NCBI RefSeq assembly: GCF_029227915.1 | Contig: NC_079888.1 | Span: 24,532,001-24,596,000 of the forward strand | Direction of reading: 5' to 3' | DNA length: 64,000 nucleotides | Origin: Hydractinia symbiolongicarpus | Lineage: Eukaryota; Cnidaria; Hydrozoa; Anthoathecata; Hydractiniidae | Shown: one piece after another, positions 21,614 to 35,793 of the stretch | Layout of the letters: each line of letters starts with the position of its first letter | How positions within the stretch are numbered: the stretch's first letter is position 1 | Notes under the pieces: generated by a model | Databases searched by the model: none | What the model was told of the DNA's origin: nothing | What the model saw: only the letters and a program-made list of their open reading frames with translations | Made by a program: the position numbers and the translations under genes

Positions 21614-24600
21614 GAACGATTTTTTAAATTATTTTTTCACCACTAAAACGCATGAGACTTGTAGTTTTCAAAAATGTTTTCATTTTTGATGAGACGCTGA
21701 ATAAAAGAAGTTTAATCGCCGGCAAACGAAAACCCGCCATTTCCCGTAAATCCCGGGCTTGGCCCGTATAGTCAAAAGTATACAAAGAAAGTACCCAGGG
21801 AGTAAACTCATTTCCCGAACGATTTTTTAAATTACTTTTTCACCACTAAAACGCATGAGATTTGTAGTTTTTAAAAATGTTTTCATTTTTGATGAGACGC
21901 TGAATAAAAGAAGTTTAATCGCCGGCAAACGAAAACCCGCGATTTCCCGTAAATCCCGGACTTGGCCCGTATAGTCAAAAGTATACAAAGAAAGTACCCA
22001 GGGAGTAAACTCATTTCCCGAACGATTTTTTAAATTACTTTTTCACTACTAAAACGTATGAGACTTGTAGTTTTTAAAAATGTTTTCATTTTTGATGAGA
22101 CGCTGAATAAAAGAAGTTTAATCGCCGGCAAACGAAAACCCGCGATTTCCCTTAAATCCCGGGCTTGGCCCGTACAGTCAAAAGTATACAAAGAAAGTAC
22201 CCAGGGAGTAAACTCATTTCCCGAACGATTTTTTAAATTACTTTTTCACCACTAAAACGCATGAGACTTGTAGTTTTCAAAAAGGTTTTCATTTTTGATG
22301 AGACGCTGAATAAAAGAAGTTTAATCGCCGGCAAACGAAAACCCGCGATTTCCCGTAAATCCCGGGCTTGGCCCGTATAGTCAAAAGTACACAAAGAAAG
22401 TACCCAGGGAGTAAACTCATTTCCCGAACGATTTTTTAAATTATTTTTTTACCACTAAACGCATGAGACTTGTAGTTTTCAAAAATATTTTCATATTTGA
22501 TTGGACGCTGAATAAAAGAAGTTTCATCGCCGGCAAACGAAAATCTACGATTTCCCGTAAATCCCGGACTCGGCCCGTATAGTCAAAAGAATACAAAGAA
22601 AGTACCCAGGGCGTAAACTCATTTCCCGAACGATTTTTTAAATTATTTTTTCACCACTAAACCGCATGAGACTTGTAGTTTTCAAAAATGCTTTCATTTT
22701 TGATGAGACGCTGAATAAAAGAAGTTTAATCGCCGGCAAACGAAAACCCGCGATTTCCCGTAAATCCAGGGCTTGGCCGTATAGTCAAAAGTATACAAAG
22801 AAAGTACCCAGGGAGTAAACTCATTTCCCGAACGATTTTTTAAATTACTTTTCCACTACTAAAACGCATGAGACTTGTAGTTTTCAAAAATGTTTTCATT
22901 TTTGATGAGACGCTGAATAAAAGAAGTTTAATCGCCGGCAAACAAAAACCCGCGATTTCCCGTAAATCCCGGGCTTGGCCCGTACAGTCAAAAGTATACA
23001 AAGAAAGTACCCAGGGAGTAAACTACCCAGGGAGTAAACTCATTTCCCGAACGATTTTTTAAATTACTTTTTCACCACTAAAACGCATGAGACTTGTAGT
23101 TTTCAAAAATGTGTGCATTTTTGATGAGACGCTGAATAAAAGAAGTTTAATCGCCGGCATACGAAATCCCGCGTTTTCCCGTAAATCCCGGGCTTGGCCC
23201 GTATAGTCAAAAGTATTCAAAGAAAGTACCCAGGGAGTAAACTCATTTCCCGAACGATTTTTTAAATTTTTTTTTCACCACTAAAACGCATGAGACTTGT
23301 AGTTTTCAAAAATGTTTTCATTTTTGATGAGACGCTGAATAAAAGAAGTTTAATCGCCGGCAAACGAAAACACGCGATTTCCCGTAAATCCCGGGCTTGG
23401 CCCGTATAGTCAAAAGTATACAAAGAAAGTACCCAGGGAGTAAACTCATTTCCCGAACGATTTTTTAAATTACTTTTTCACCACTAAAACGCATGAGACT
23501 TGTAGTTTTCAAAAATGTTTTCATTTTTGATGAAACGCTGAATAAAAGCAGTTTAATCGCTGGCAAACTAAATCCCGCGTTTTCCCGTAAATCCGGGGCT
23601 TGGCCCGCATAGTCGAATGTATACAAAGAAAGTACCCAGGGAGTAAACTCATTTCCCGAACGATTTTTTAAATTACTTTTTCACCACTAAAACGCATAAG
23701 ACTTGTAATTTTCAAAAATGTTTTCATTTTTGATGAGACGCTGAATAAAAGAAGTTTAATCCCCGGCAAACGAAAACACGCGATTTCCCGTAAATCCCGG
23801 GCTTGGCCCGTATAGTCAAAAGTATACAAAGAAAGTACCCAGGGAGTAAACTCATTTCCCGAACGATTTTTTAAATTTTTTTTTCACCACTAAAACGCAT
23901 GAGACTTGTAGTTTTCAAAAATGTTTTCATTTTTGATGAGACGCTGAGTAAAAGAAGTTTAATCGCCGGCAAACGAAAACCCGCGATTTCCCGTAAATCC
24001 CGGGCTTGGTCCGTATAGTCAAAAGTATACAAAGAAAGTATCCAGGGAGTAAACTCATTTCCCGAACGATTTTTTAAATTACTTTTTCACTACTAAAACG
24101 CATGAGACTTGTAGTTTTCAAAAATGTTTTCATTTTTGATGAGACGCTGAATAAAAGAACTTTAATCGCCGGCAAACGAAAACCCGCGATTTCCCGTAAA
24201 TCCCGGGCTTGGCCCGTACAGTCAAAAGTATACAAAGAAAGTACCCAGGGAGTAAACTCATTTCCCGAACGATTTTTTAAATTACTTTTTCACCACTAAA
24301 ACGCATGAGACTTGTAGTTTTCAAAAATGTGTGCATTTTTGATGAGACGCTGAATAAAAGAAGTTTAATCGCCGGCAAACGAAAACCCGCGATTTCCCGT
24401 AAATCCCGGGCTTGGCCCGTATAGTCAAAAGTATACAAAGAAAGTACCCAGGGAGTAAACTCATTTCCCGAACGATTTTTTAAATTACTTTTTCACCACT
24501 AAAACGCATGAGACTTGTAGTTTTTAAAAATTTTTTCATTTTTGATGACACGCTGAATAAAAGAAGTTTAATCGCCGGCATACGAAATCCCGCGTTTTCC

Positions 24601-25111
24601 CGTAAATCCCGGGCTTGGGCCGTATAGTCAAAAGTATTCAAAGAAAGTACCCAGGGAGTAAACTCATTTCCCGAACGATTTTTTAAATTTTTTTTTCACC
24701 ACTAAAACGCATGAGACTTGTAGTTTTCAAAAATGTTTTCATTTTTGATGAGACGCTGAATAAAAGAAGTTTAATCGCCGGCAAACGAAAACCCGCGATT
24801 TCCCGTAAATCCCGGGCTTGGTCCGTATAGTCAAAAGTATACAAAGAAAGTACCCAGGGAGTAAACTCATTTCCCGAACGATTTTTTAAATTACTTTTTC
24901 ACTACTAAAACGCATGAGACTTGTAGTTTTCAAAAATGTTTTCATTTTTGATGAGACGCTGAATAAAAGAACTTTAATCGCCGGCAAACGAAAACCCGCG
25001 ATTTCCCGTAAATCCCGGGCTTGGCCCGTACAGTCAAAAGTATACAAAGAAAGTACCCAGGGAGTAAACTCATTTGCCGAACGATTTTTTAAATTTTTTT
25101 TTCGCCACTAA
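21601..25111 (-). repeat. Inverted 4-mer and 6-mer blocks marked by CGTACAGTC
   Basis: The rare CCCGTACAGTC variant (normally CCCGTATAGTC) marks monomers at 22,171, 22,981, 24,215 and 25,027. The spacings are 810 bp (4 monomers), 1,234 bp (6 monomers plus a 16-bp duplication) and 812 bp (4 monomers). The last two are preceded by matching monomers with TCACTACTAAAACG and AAAGAACTTTAATCG, which shows a recent 4-mer duplication. A type D copy lies near 22,490 and type E near 23,580. Confidence 0.78.
23009..23040 (-). repeat. 16-bp direct microduplication inside a monomer
   Basis: ACCCAGGGAGTAAACT occurs twice back to back (23,009-23,024 and 23,025-23,040). Neighbouring monomers, including the otherwise matching one near 22,200 and the one near 24,240, have it once. 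Four bases (AACT/TACC context) at the edges give little homology, so replication slippage or template switching fits better than register exchange. Confidence 0.93.
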
Positions 25112-28100
25112 AACGCATGAGACTTGTAGTTTTTAAAAATGTTTTCATTTTTGATGAGACGCTTAATGAAAGAGGTTTAATCGCCGGAAAACGAAAACCC
25201 GCGATTTCCCGTAAATCCCGGGCTTGGCCCGTATAGTCGAATGTATACAAAGAAAGTACCCTGTGAGTAAACTCATTTTAAGAACGATTTTTTAAATTAT
25301 TTTTTCAACACTAAAACGCATAAGACTTGCAGTTTTTAAAAATGTTTTCATTTTTGATGAGACGCTGAATAAAAGAAGTTTAATCGCCGGCAAACGAAAA
25401 CCCGCGATTTCCAGTAAATCCCGGCTTGGCCGTATAGTCAAAAGTATACAAAGAAAGTACCCAGGGAGTAAACTCATTTCCCGAACGATTTTTTAAATTT
25501 CCTTTTCACCACTAAAACGCATGAGACTTGTAGTTTTCAAAAATGTTTTCATTTTTGATGAGACGCTGAATAAAAGAAGTTTAATTGCCGGCAAACGAAA
25601 ATCCGCGATTTCCCGTAAATCCCGGGCTTGGCCCGTATAGTCAAAAGTATACAAAGAAAGTACCCAGGGAGTAAACTCATTTCCCGAAAGATTTTTTAAA
25701 TTACTTTTTCACCACTAAAACGCATGAGACTTGTAGTTTTCAAAAATGTTTTCATTTTTGATGAGACGCTGAATAAAAGAAGTTTAATCGCCGGCAAACG
25801 AAAACCCGCGATTTTCCGTAAATCCCGGGCTTGGCCCGTATAGTCAAAAGTATACAAAGAAAGTACCCAGGGAGTAAACTCATTTCCCGAGCGATTTTTT
25901 AAATTATTTTTTCACCTCAAAAACGCATGAGACTTTTAGTTTTCAAAAATGTTTTCATTTTTGATGAGACGCTGAATAAAAGAAGTTTAATCGCCGGCAA
26001 ACGAAAACCCGCGATTTCCCGTAAATCCCGGGCTAGGCCCGTATAGTCAAAAGTATACAAAGAAAGTACCCAGGGAGTAAACTCATTTCCCGAACGATTT
26101 TTTAAATTACTTTTTCACCACTAAAACGCATGAGACTTGTAGTTTTTAAAAAATGTTTTCATTTTTGATGAGACGCTGAATAAAAGCAGTTTAATCGCCG
26201 GCAAACGAAAGCCCGCGATTTCCCGTAAATCCCGGGCTTGGCACGTATAGTCGAATGTATACAAAGAAAGTACCCTGTGAGTAAACTCATTTCCGGAACG
26301 ATTTTATAAATTATTTTTTCACCACTAAAACGCATAAGACTTGTAGTTTTTAAAAATGTTTTCATTTTTGATGAGACGCTGAATAAAAGAAGTTTAATCG
26401 CCGGCAAACAAAAACCCGCAATTTCCCGTAAATCCCGGCTTGGCCCGTATAGTCAAAAGTATACAAAGAAAGTACCCAGGGAGTAAACTCATTTCCCGAA
26501 CGATTTTTTAAATTATTTTTTCACAACTAAAGCCCATGAGACTTGTAGTTTTTAAAAATGTTTTCATTTTTGATGAGACGCTGAATAAAAGAAGTTTAAT
26601 CGCCGGCAAACGAAAACCTGCGATTTCCCGTAAATCCTGGACTCGGCCCGTATAGTCAAAAGTCTACAAAGAAAGTACCTAGGGAGTAAACTCATTTCCC
26701 AAACGATTTTTTAAATTATTATTTCACCACTAACACGCATGAGACTTGTAGTTTTCAAGAATGTTTTCATTTTTGATGAGACGCTGAATAAAAGCAGTTT
26801 AATCGCCGGCAAACGAAAGCCCGCGATTTCCCGTAAATCCCGGGCTTGGCACGTATAGTCGAATGTATACAAAGAAAGTACCCTGTGAGTAAACTCATTT
26901 CCGAAACGATTTTATAAATTATTTTTTCACCACTAAAACGCATAAGACTTGTAGTTTTTAAAAATGTTTTCATTTTTGATGAGACGCTGAATAAAAGAAG
27001 TTTAATCGCCGGCAAACGAAAACCCGCGATTTCCCGTAAATCCCGGCTTAGCCCGTATAGTCAAAAGTATACAAAGAAAGTACCCAGGGAGTAAACTCAT
27101 CTCCCGAACGATTTTTTAAATTATTTTTTCACAACTAAAACGCATGAGACTTGTAGTTTTCAAAAATGTTTTCATTTTTGATGAGACGCTGAATAAAAGC
27201 AGTTTAATCGCCGGCAAACGAAAACCTGCGATTTCCCTAAATCCCGGACTCGGCCCGTATAGTCAAAAGTATACAAAGAAAGTACCCAGGGAGTAAACTC
27301 ATTTCCAGAACGATTTTTTAAATTATTTTTTCACCACTAAAACGCATAAGACTTGTAGTTTTTAAAAATGTTTTCATTTTTGATGAGACGCTGAATAAAA
27401 GAAGTTTAATCGCCGGCAAACGAAAACCTGCGATTTCCCGTAAATCCTGGACTCGGCCCGTATAGTCAAAAGTATACAAAGAAAGTACCTAGGGAGTAAA
27501 CTCATTTCCCAAACGATTTTTTAAATTATTATTTCACCACTAACACGCATGAGACTTGTAGTTTTCAAGAATGTTTTCATTTTTGATGAGACGCTGAATA
27601 AAAGCAGTTTAATCGCCGGCAAACGAAAGCCCGCGATTTCCCGTAAATCCCGGGCTTGGCACGTATAGTCAAATGTATACAAAGAAAGTACCCTGTGAGT
27701 AAACTCATTTCCGAAACGATTTTATAAATTATTTTTTCACCACTAAAACGCATAAGACTTGTAGTTTTTAAAAATGTTTTCATTTTTGATGAGACGCTGA
27801 ATAAAAGAAGTTTAATCGCCGGCAAACGAAAACCCGCGATTTCCCGTAAATCCCGGCTTAGCCCGTATAGTCAAAAGTATACAAAAAAAAAGTACCCAGG
27901 GAGTAAACTCATTTCCCGAACGATTTTTTAAATTATTTTTTCACAACTAAAACGCATGAGACTTGTAGTTTTCAAAAATGTTTTCATTTTTGATGAGACG
28001 CTGAATAAAAGCAGTTTAATCGCCGGCAAACGAAAACCTGCGATTTCCCTAAATCCCGGACTCGGCCCGTATAGTCAAAAGTATACAAAGAAAGTACCCA

Positions 28101-29074
28101 GGGAGTAAACTCATTTCCAGAACGATTTTTTAAATTATTTTTTCACCACTAAAACGCATAAGACTTGTAGTTTTTAAAAATGTTTTCATTTTTGATGAGA
28201 CGCTGAATAAAAGGAGTTTAATCGCCGGCAAACGAAAACCTGCGATTTCCCTAAATCCCGGACTCGGCCCGTATAGTCAAAAGTATACAAAGAAAGTACC
28301 CAGGGAATAAACTCATTTCCCGAAAGATTTTTTATATTATTTTTTTACCACTAAACGCATGAGACTTGTAGTTTCCAAAAATATTTTCATATTTGATGGG
28401 ACGCTGAATAAAAGAAGTTTAATCGCCGGCAAACGAAAATCTACGATTTCCCGTAAATCCCGGACTCGGCCCGTATAGTCAAAAGTATACAAAGAAAGTA
28501 CCCAGGGCGTAAACTCATTTCCCGAACGATTTTTTAAATTATTTTTTCACCACTAAAACGCATGAGACTTGTAGTTTTTAAAAATGTTTTCATTTTTGAT
28601 GAGACGCTGAATAAAAGGAGTTTAATCGCCGGCAAACGAAAACCTGCGATTTCCCTAAATCCCGGACTCGGCCCGTATAGTCAAAAGTATACAAAGAAAG
28701 TACCCAGGGAGTAAACTCATTTCCCGAACGATTGTTTATATTATTTTTTTACCACTAAACGCATGAGACTTGTGCTTTTCAAAAATATTTTCATATATGA
28801 TGGGACGCTGAATAAAAGAAGTTTAATCGCCGGCAAACGAAAATCTACGATTTCCCGTAAATCCCGGACTCGGCCCGTATAGTCAAAAGTATACAAAGAA
28901 AGTACCCAGGGAGTAAACTCATTTCCCGAACGATTTTTTAAATTACTTTTTCACCACTAAAACGCATGAGACTTGTAGTTTTTAAAAATGTTTTCATTTT
29001 TGATGAGACGCTGAATAAAAGAAGTTTAATCGCCGGCAAACGAAAACCCGCGATTTCCCGTAAATTCCGGGCTT
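25112..29074 (-). repeat. Inverted 3-mer and 4-mer blocks
   Basis: Starts with an F-type monomer near 25,160. The monomer pair with CGAAAGCCCGCGATTTCC and GATTTTATAAATTATT is seen from about 26,159, 26,767 and 27,577 (offsets 608 bp and 810 bp, 3 and 4 monomers), and once more from 30,615 in the next block (3,038 bp, 15 monomers). Local oddities are CACCTCAAAAACG near 25,914, an extra A at about 26,150, and an expanded A-run (TACAAAAAAAAAGTACCC) near 27,885. Type D monomers lie near 28,380 and 28,795. Confidence 0.78.
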
Positions 29075-30999
29075 GGCCCGTATAGTCAAAAGTATACAAA
29101 GAAAGTACCCAGGGAGTAAACTCATTTCCCGAACGATTTTTTAAATTACTTTTTCACCACTAAAACGCATGAGACTTGTAGTTTTTTAAATTGTTTTCAT
29201 TTTTAATGAGACGCTGAATAAAAGAAGTTTAATCGCCGGCAAGCGAAAACCCGCGATTTCCCGTAAATCCCGGGCTTGGCCCGTATAGTCAAAAGTATAC
29301 AAAGAAAGTACCCAGGGAGTAAACTCATTTCCCGAACGATTTTTTATATTATTTTTTTACCACTAAACGCACGAGACTTGTAGTTTTCAAAAATCCTTTC
29401 ATATTTGATGGGACGCTGAATAAAAGAAGTTTAATCGCCGGCAAACGAAAATCTACGATTTCCCGTAAATCCCCGACTCGGCCCGTATAGTCAAAAGTAT
29501 ACAAAGAAAGTACCCTGTGAGTAAACTCATTTCAAGAACGATTTTTTAAATTATTTTTTCAACACTAAAACGCATAAGACTTGCAGTTTTTAAAAATGTT
29601 TTCATTTTTGATGACACGCTGAATAAAAGAAGTTTAATCGCCGGAAAACGAAAACCCGCGATTTCCCGTAAATCCCGGGCTTGGCCCGTATAGTCAAAAG
29701 TATACAAAGAAAGTACCCAGGGAGTAAACTCATTTCCCGAACGATTTTTTAAATTACTTTTTCACCACTAAAACGCATGAGACTTGTAGTTTTCAAAAAT
29801 GTTTTCATTTTTGATGAGACGCTAAATAAAAGCAGTTTAATCGCTGGCAAACTAAATCCCGCGTTTTCCCGTAAATCCGGGGCTTGGCCCGCATAGTCGA
29901 ATGTATACAAAGAAAGTACCCAGGGAGTAAACTCAATTCCCGAACGATTTTTAAAATTTTTTTTCGCCACTAAAACGCATGAGACTTGTAGTTTTCAAAA
30001 ATGTTTTCATTTTTGATGAGATGCTGAATAAAAGAAGTTTAATCGCCGGCAAACGAAAACGCGCGATTTCCCGTAAATCCCGGCTTGGCCCGTATAGTCA
30101 AAAGTATACAAAGAAAGTACCCAGGGAGTAAACTCATTTCCAGAACGATTTTTTAAATTATTTTTTCACCACAAAAACGCATGAGACTTGTAGTTTTCAA
30201 AAATGTTTTCATTTTTGATGACACGCTGAATAAAAGAAGTTTAATCGCCGGCAAACGAAAACCCGCGATTTCCCGTAAATCCCGGGCTTGGCCTGTATAG
30301 TCAAAAGTATACAAAGAAAGTACCCAGGGAGTAAACTCATTTCCAGAACGATTTTTTAAATTACTTTTTCACCACTAAAACGCATGAGACTTGTAGTTTT
30401 TAAAAATGTTTTCATTTTTGATGAGACGCTGAATAAAAGAAGTTTAATCGCCGGCAAACGAAAACCTGCGATTTCCCGTAAATCCTGGACTCGGCCCGTA
30501 TAGTCAAAAGTATACAAAGAAAGTACCTAGGGAGTAAACTCATTTCCCAAACGATTTTTTAAATTATTATTTCACCACTAACACGCATGAGACTTGTAGT
30601 TTTCAAGAATGTTTTCATTTTTGATGAGACGCTGAATAAAAGCAGTTTAATCGACGGCAAACGAAAGCCCGCGATTTCCCGTAAATCCCGGGCTTGGCAC
30701 GTATAGTCGAATGTATACAAAGAAAGTACCCTGTGAGTAAACTCATTTCCGAAACGATTTTATAAATTATTTTTTCACCACTAAAACGCATAAGACTTGT
30801 AGTTTTTAAAAATGTTTTCATTTTTGATGAGACGCTGAATAAAAGAAGTTTAATCGCCGGCAAACGAAAACCCGCGATTTCCCGTAAATCCCGGCTTAGC
30901 CCGTATAGTCAAAAGTATACAAAGAAAGTACCCAGGGAGTAAACTCATTTCCCGAACGATTTTTTAAATTATTTTTTCACAACTACAACGCATGAGACT

Positions 31000-33395
31000 T
31001 GTAGTTTTCAAAAATGTTTTCATTTTTGATGAGACGCTGAATAAAAGCAGTTTAATCGCCGGCAAACGAAAACCTGCGATTTCCCGTAAATCCTGGACTC
31101 GGCCCGTATAGTCAAAAGTATACAAAAAAAGTACCCAGGGAGTAAACTCATTTCCCAAACGATTTTTTAAATTATTATTTCACCACTAAAGCCCATGAGA
31201 CTTGTAGTTTTTAAAAATGTTTTCATTTTTGATGAGACGCTGAATAAAAGAAGTTTAATCGCCGGCAAACGAAAACCTGCGATTTCCCGTAAATCCTGGA
31301 CTCGGCCCGTATAGTCAAAAGTATACAAAGAAAGTACCCAGGGAAAAAACTCATTTCCCGAAAGATTTTTTATATTATTTTTTTACCACTAAACGCATGA
31401 GACTTGTAGTTTCCAAAAATATTTTCATATTTGATGGGACGCTGAATAAAAGAAGTTTAATCGCCGGCAAACGAAAATCTACGATTTCCCGTAAATCCCG
31501 GACTCGGCCCGTATAGTCAAAAGTATACAAAGAAAGTACCCAGGGCGTAAACTCATTTCCCGAACGATTTTTTAAATTATTTTTTCACCACTAAAACGCA
31601 TGAGACTTGTAGTTTTTAAAAATGTTTTCATTTTTGATGAGACGCTGAATAAAAGGAGTTTAATCGCCGGCAAACGAAAACCTGCGATTTCCCTAAATCC
31701 CGGACTCGGCCCGTATAGTCAAAAGTATACAAAGAAAGTACCCAGGGAGTAAACTCATTTCCCGAACGATTTTTTATATTATTTTTTTACCACTAAACGC
31801 ATGAGACTTGTAGTTTTCAAAAATATTTTCATATATGATGGGACGCTGAATAAAAGAAGTTTAATCGCCGGCAAACGAAAATCTACGATTTCCCGTAAAT
31901 CCCGGACTCGGCCTGTATAGTCAAAAGTATACAAAGAAAGTACCCAGGGCGCAAACTCATTTCCCGAACGATTTTTTAAATTATTTTTTCACCACTAAAA
32001 CGCATCAGACTTGTAGTTTTCAAAAATGTTTTCATTTTTGATGAGACGCTGAATAAAAGAAGTTTAATCGCCGGCAAACGAAAACCCGCGATTTCCCGTA
32101 AATCCCGGGCTTGGCCCGTATAGTCAAAAGTATACAAAGAAAGTACCCAGGGAGTAAACTCATTTTCCGAACGATTTTTTAAATTATTTTTTCACCACTA
32201 AAACGCATGAGACTTGTAGTTTTCAAAAATGTTTCCATTTTTGATGAGACGCTGAATAAAAGCAGTTTAATCGCCGGCAAACGAAAACCTGCGATTTCCC
32301 GTAAATCCTGGACTCGGCCCGTATAGTCAAAAGTATACAAAAAAAGTACCCAGGGAGTAAACTCATTTCCCAAACGATTTTTTAAATTATTATTTCACCA
32401 CTAAAGCCCATGAGACTTGTAGTTTTTAAAAATGTTTTCATTTTTGATGAGACGCTGAATAAAAGAAGTTTAATCGCCGGCAAACGAAAACCTGCGATTT
32501 CCCGTAAATCCTGGACTCGGCCCGTATAGTCAAAAGTATACAAAGAAAGTACCCAGGGAAAAAACTCATTTCCCGAAAGATTTTTTATATTATTTTTTTA
32601 CCACTAAACGCATGAGACTTGTAGTTTCCAAAAATATTTTCATATTTGATGGGACGCTGAATAAAAGAAGTTTAATCGCCGGCAAACGAAAATCTACGAT
32701 TTCCCGTAAATCCCGGACTCGGCCCGTATAGTCAAAAGTATACAAAGAAAGTACCCAGGGCGTAAACTCATTTCCCGAACGATTTTTTAAATTATTTTTT
32801 CACCACTAAAACGCATGAGACTTGTAGTTTTTAAAAATGTTTTCATTTTTGATGAGACGCTGAATAAAAGGAGTTTAATCGCCGGCAAACGAAAACCTGC
32901 GATTTCCCTAAATCCCGGACTCGGCCCGTATAGTCAAAAGTATACAAAGAAAGTACCCAGGGAGTAAACTCATTTCCCGAACGATTTTTTATATTATTTT
33001 TTTACCACTAAACGCATGAGACTTGTAGTTTTCAAAAATATTTTCATATATGATGGGACGCTGAATAAAAGAAGTTTAATCGCCGGCAAACGAAAATCTA
33101 CGATTTCCCGTAAATCCCGGACTCGGCCTGTATAGTCAAAAGTATACAAAGAAAGTACCCAGGGCGCAAACTCATTTCCCGAACGATTTTTTAAATTATT
33201 TTTTCACCACTAAAACGCATCAGACTTGTAGTTTTCAAAAATGTTTTCATTTTTGATGAGACGCTGAATAAAAGAAGTTTAATCGCCGGCAAACGAAAAC
33301 CCGCGATTTCCCGTAAATCCCGGGCTTGGCCCGTATAGTCAAAAGTATACAAAGAAAGTACCCAGGGAGTAAACTCATTTCCCGAACGATTTTTT
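31000..33395 (-). repeat. 6-mer tandem duplication, 1,215 bp
   Basis: Positions 31,000-32,180 correspond to 32,215-33,395 at an offset of 1,215 bp. Shared rare variants include TACAAAAAAAGTACCC, CACTAAAGCCCATGAG, CCCAGGGAAAAAACTC, GTAGTTTCCAAAAATATT and CAGGGCGCAAACTC. Differences are few. This duplication lies largely in the part that the second higher-order copy lacks, so the two copies differ by this tandem. Confidence 0.87.
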
Positions 33396-34129
33396 AAATT
33401 ACTTTTTCACCACTAAAACGCATAAGACTTGTAGTTTTTAAAAATGTTTTCATTTTTGATGAGACGCTGAATAAAAGAAGTTTAATCGCCGGCAAACGAA
33501 AACCCGCGATTTCCCGTAAATGCCGGGCTTGGCCCGTATAGTCAAAAGTATACAAAGAAAGTACCCAGGGAGTAAACTCATTTCCCGAACGATTTTTTAA
33601 ATTACTTTTTCACCACTAAAACGCATGAGACTTGTAGTTTTTTAAAATGTTTTCATTTTTAATGAGACGCTGAATAAAAGAAGTTTAATCGCCGGCAAGC
33701 GAAAACCCGCGATTTCCCGTAAATCCCGGGCTTGGCCCGTATAGTCAAAAGTATACAAAGAAAGTACCCAGGGAGTAAACTCATTTCCCGAACGATTTTT
33801 TATATTATTTTTTTACCACTAAACGCATGAGACTTGTAGTTTTCAAAAATATTTTCATATTTGATGGGACGCTGAATAAAAGAAGTTTAATCGCCGGCAA
33901 ACGAAAATCTACGATTTCCCGTAAATCCCCGACTCGGCCCGTATAGTCAAAAGTATACAAAGAAAGTACCCTGTGAGTAAACTCATTTCAAGAACGATTT
34001 TTTAAATTATTTTTTCAACACTAAAACGCATAAGACTTGCAGTTTTTAAAAATGTTTTCATTTTTGATGACACGCTGAATAAAAGAAGTTTAATCGCCGG
34101 AAAACGAAAACCCGCGATTTCCCGTAAAT

Positions 34130-35793
34130 CCCGGGCTTGGCCCGTATAGTCAAAAGTATACAAAGAAAGTACCCAGGGAGTAAACTCATTTCCCGAACGA
34201 TTTTTTAAATTACTTTTTCACCACTAAAACGCATGAGACTTGTAGTTTTCAAAAATGTTTTCATTTTTGATGAGACGCTGAATAAAAGCAGTTTAATCGC
34301 TGGCAAACTAAATCCCGCGTTTTCCCGTAAATCCGGGGCTTGGCCCGCATAGTCGAATGTATACAAAGAAAGTACCCAGGGAGTAAACTCAATTCCCGAA
34401 CGATTTTTAAAATTTCTTTTCGCCACTAAAACGCATGAGACTTGTAGTTTTCAAAAATGTTTTCATTTTTGATGAGATGCTGAATAAAAGAAGTTTAATC
34501 GCCGGCAAACGAAAACGCGCGATTTCCCGTAAATCCCGGCTTGGCCCGTATAGTCAAAAGTATACAAAGAAAGTACCCAGGGAGTAAACTCATTTCCCGA
34601 ACGATTTTTTAAATTATTTTTTCACCACAAAAACGCATGAGACTTGTAGTTTTCAAAAATGTTTTCATTTTTGATGACACGCTGAATAAAAGAACTTTAA
34701 TCGCCGGCAAACGAAAACCCGCGATTTCCCGTAAATCCCGGGCTTGGCCTGTATAGTCAAAAGTATACAAAGAAAGTACCCAGGGAGTAAACTTATTTCC
34801 AGAACGATTTTTTAAATTACTTTTTCACCACTAAAACGCATGAGACTTGTAGTTTTTAAAAATGTTTTCATTTTGGATGAGACGCTGATTAAAAGAAGTT
34901 TAATCGCCGGCAAACGAAAATCTACGATTTCCCGTAAATCCCGGACTCGGCCCGTATAGTCAAAAGTATACAAAGAAAGTACCCAGGGAGTAAACTCATT
35001 TCCCGAACGATTTTTTAAATTACTTTTTCACCACTAAAACGCATGAGACTTGTAGTTTTCAAAAATGTTTTCATTTTTGATGAGACGCTGAATAAAAGCA
35101 GTTTAATCGCTGGCAAACTAAATCCCGCGTTTTCCCGTAAATCCGGGGCTTGGCCCGCATAGTCGAATGTATACAAAGAAAGTACCCAGGGAGTAAACTC
35201 AATTCCCGAACGATTTTTAAAATTTCTTTTCGCCACTAAAACGCATGAGACTTGTAGTTTTCAAAAATGTTTTCATTTTTGATGAGATGCTGAATAAAAG
35301 AAGTTTAATCGCCGGCAAACGAAAACGCGCGATTTCCCGTAAATCCCGGCTTGGCCCGTATAGTCAAAAGTATACAAAGAAAGTACCCAGGGAGTAAACT
35401 CATTTCCCGAACGATTTTTTAAATTATTTTTTCACCACAAAAACGCATGAGACTTGTAGTTTTCAAAAATGTTTTCATTTTTGATGACACGCTGAATAAA
35501 AGAACTTTAATCGCCGGCAAACGAAAACCCGCGATTTCCCGTAAATCCCGGGCTTGGCCTGTATAGTCAAAAGTATACAAAGAAAGTACCCAGGGAGTAA
35601 ACTTATTTCCAGAACGATTTTTTAAATTACTTTTTCACCACTAAAACGCATGAGACTTGTAGTTTTTAAAAATGTTTTCATTTTGGATGAGACGCTGATT
35701 AAAAGAAGTTTAATCGCCGGCAAACGAAAATCTACGATTTCCCGTAAATCCCGGACTCGGCCCGTATAGTCAAAAGTATACAAAGAAAGTACC
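34130..35793 (-). repeat. 4-mer tandem duplication, 810 bp
   Basis: Positions 34,130-34,983 correspond to 34,940-35,793. Both carry CAATTCCCGAACG with AAAATTTCTTTTCGCC, GAGATGCTGAATAAAAG, GAAAACGCGCGATTTCC, AGAACTTTAATCG, ATTTTGGATGAGACGC and GCTGATTAAAAG. The equivalent region of the next higher-order copy (from about 40,409) has these only once. This is a clean gain or loss of four monomers between copies. Confidence 0.88.
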
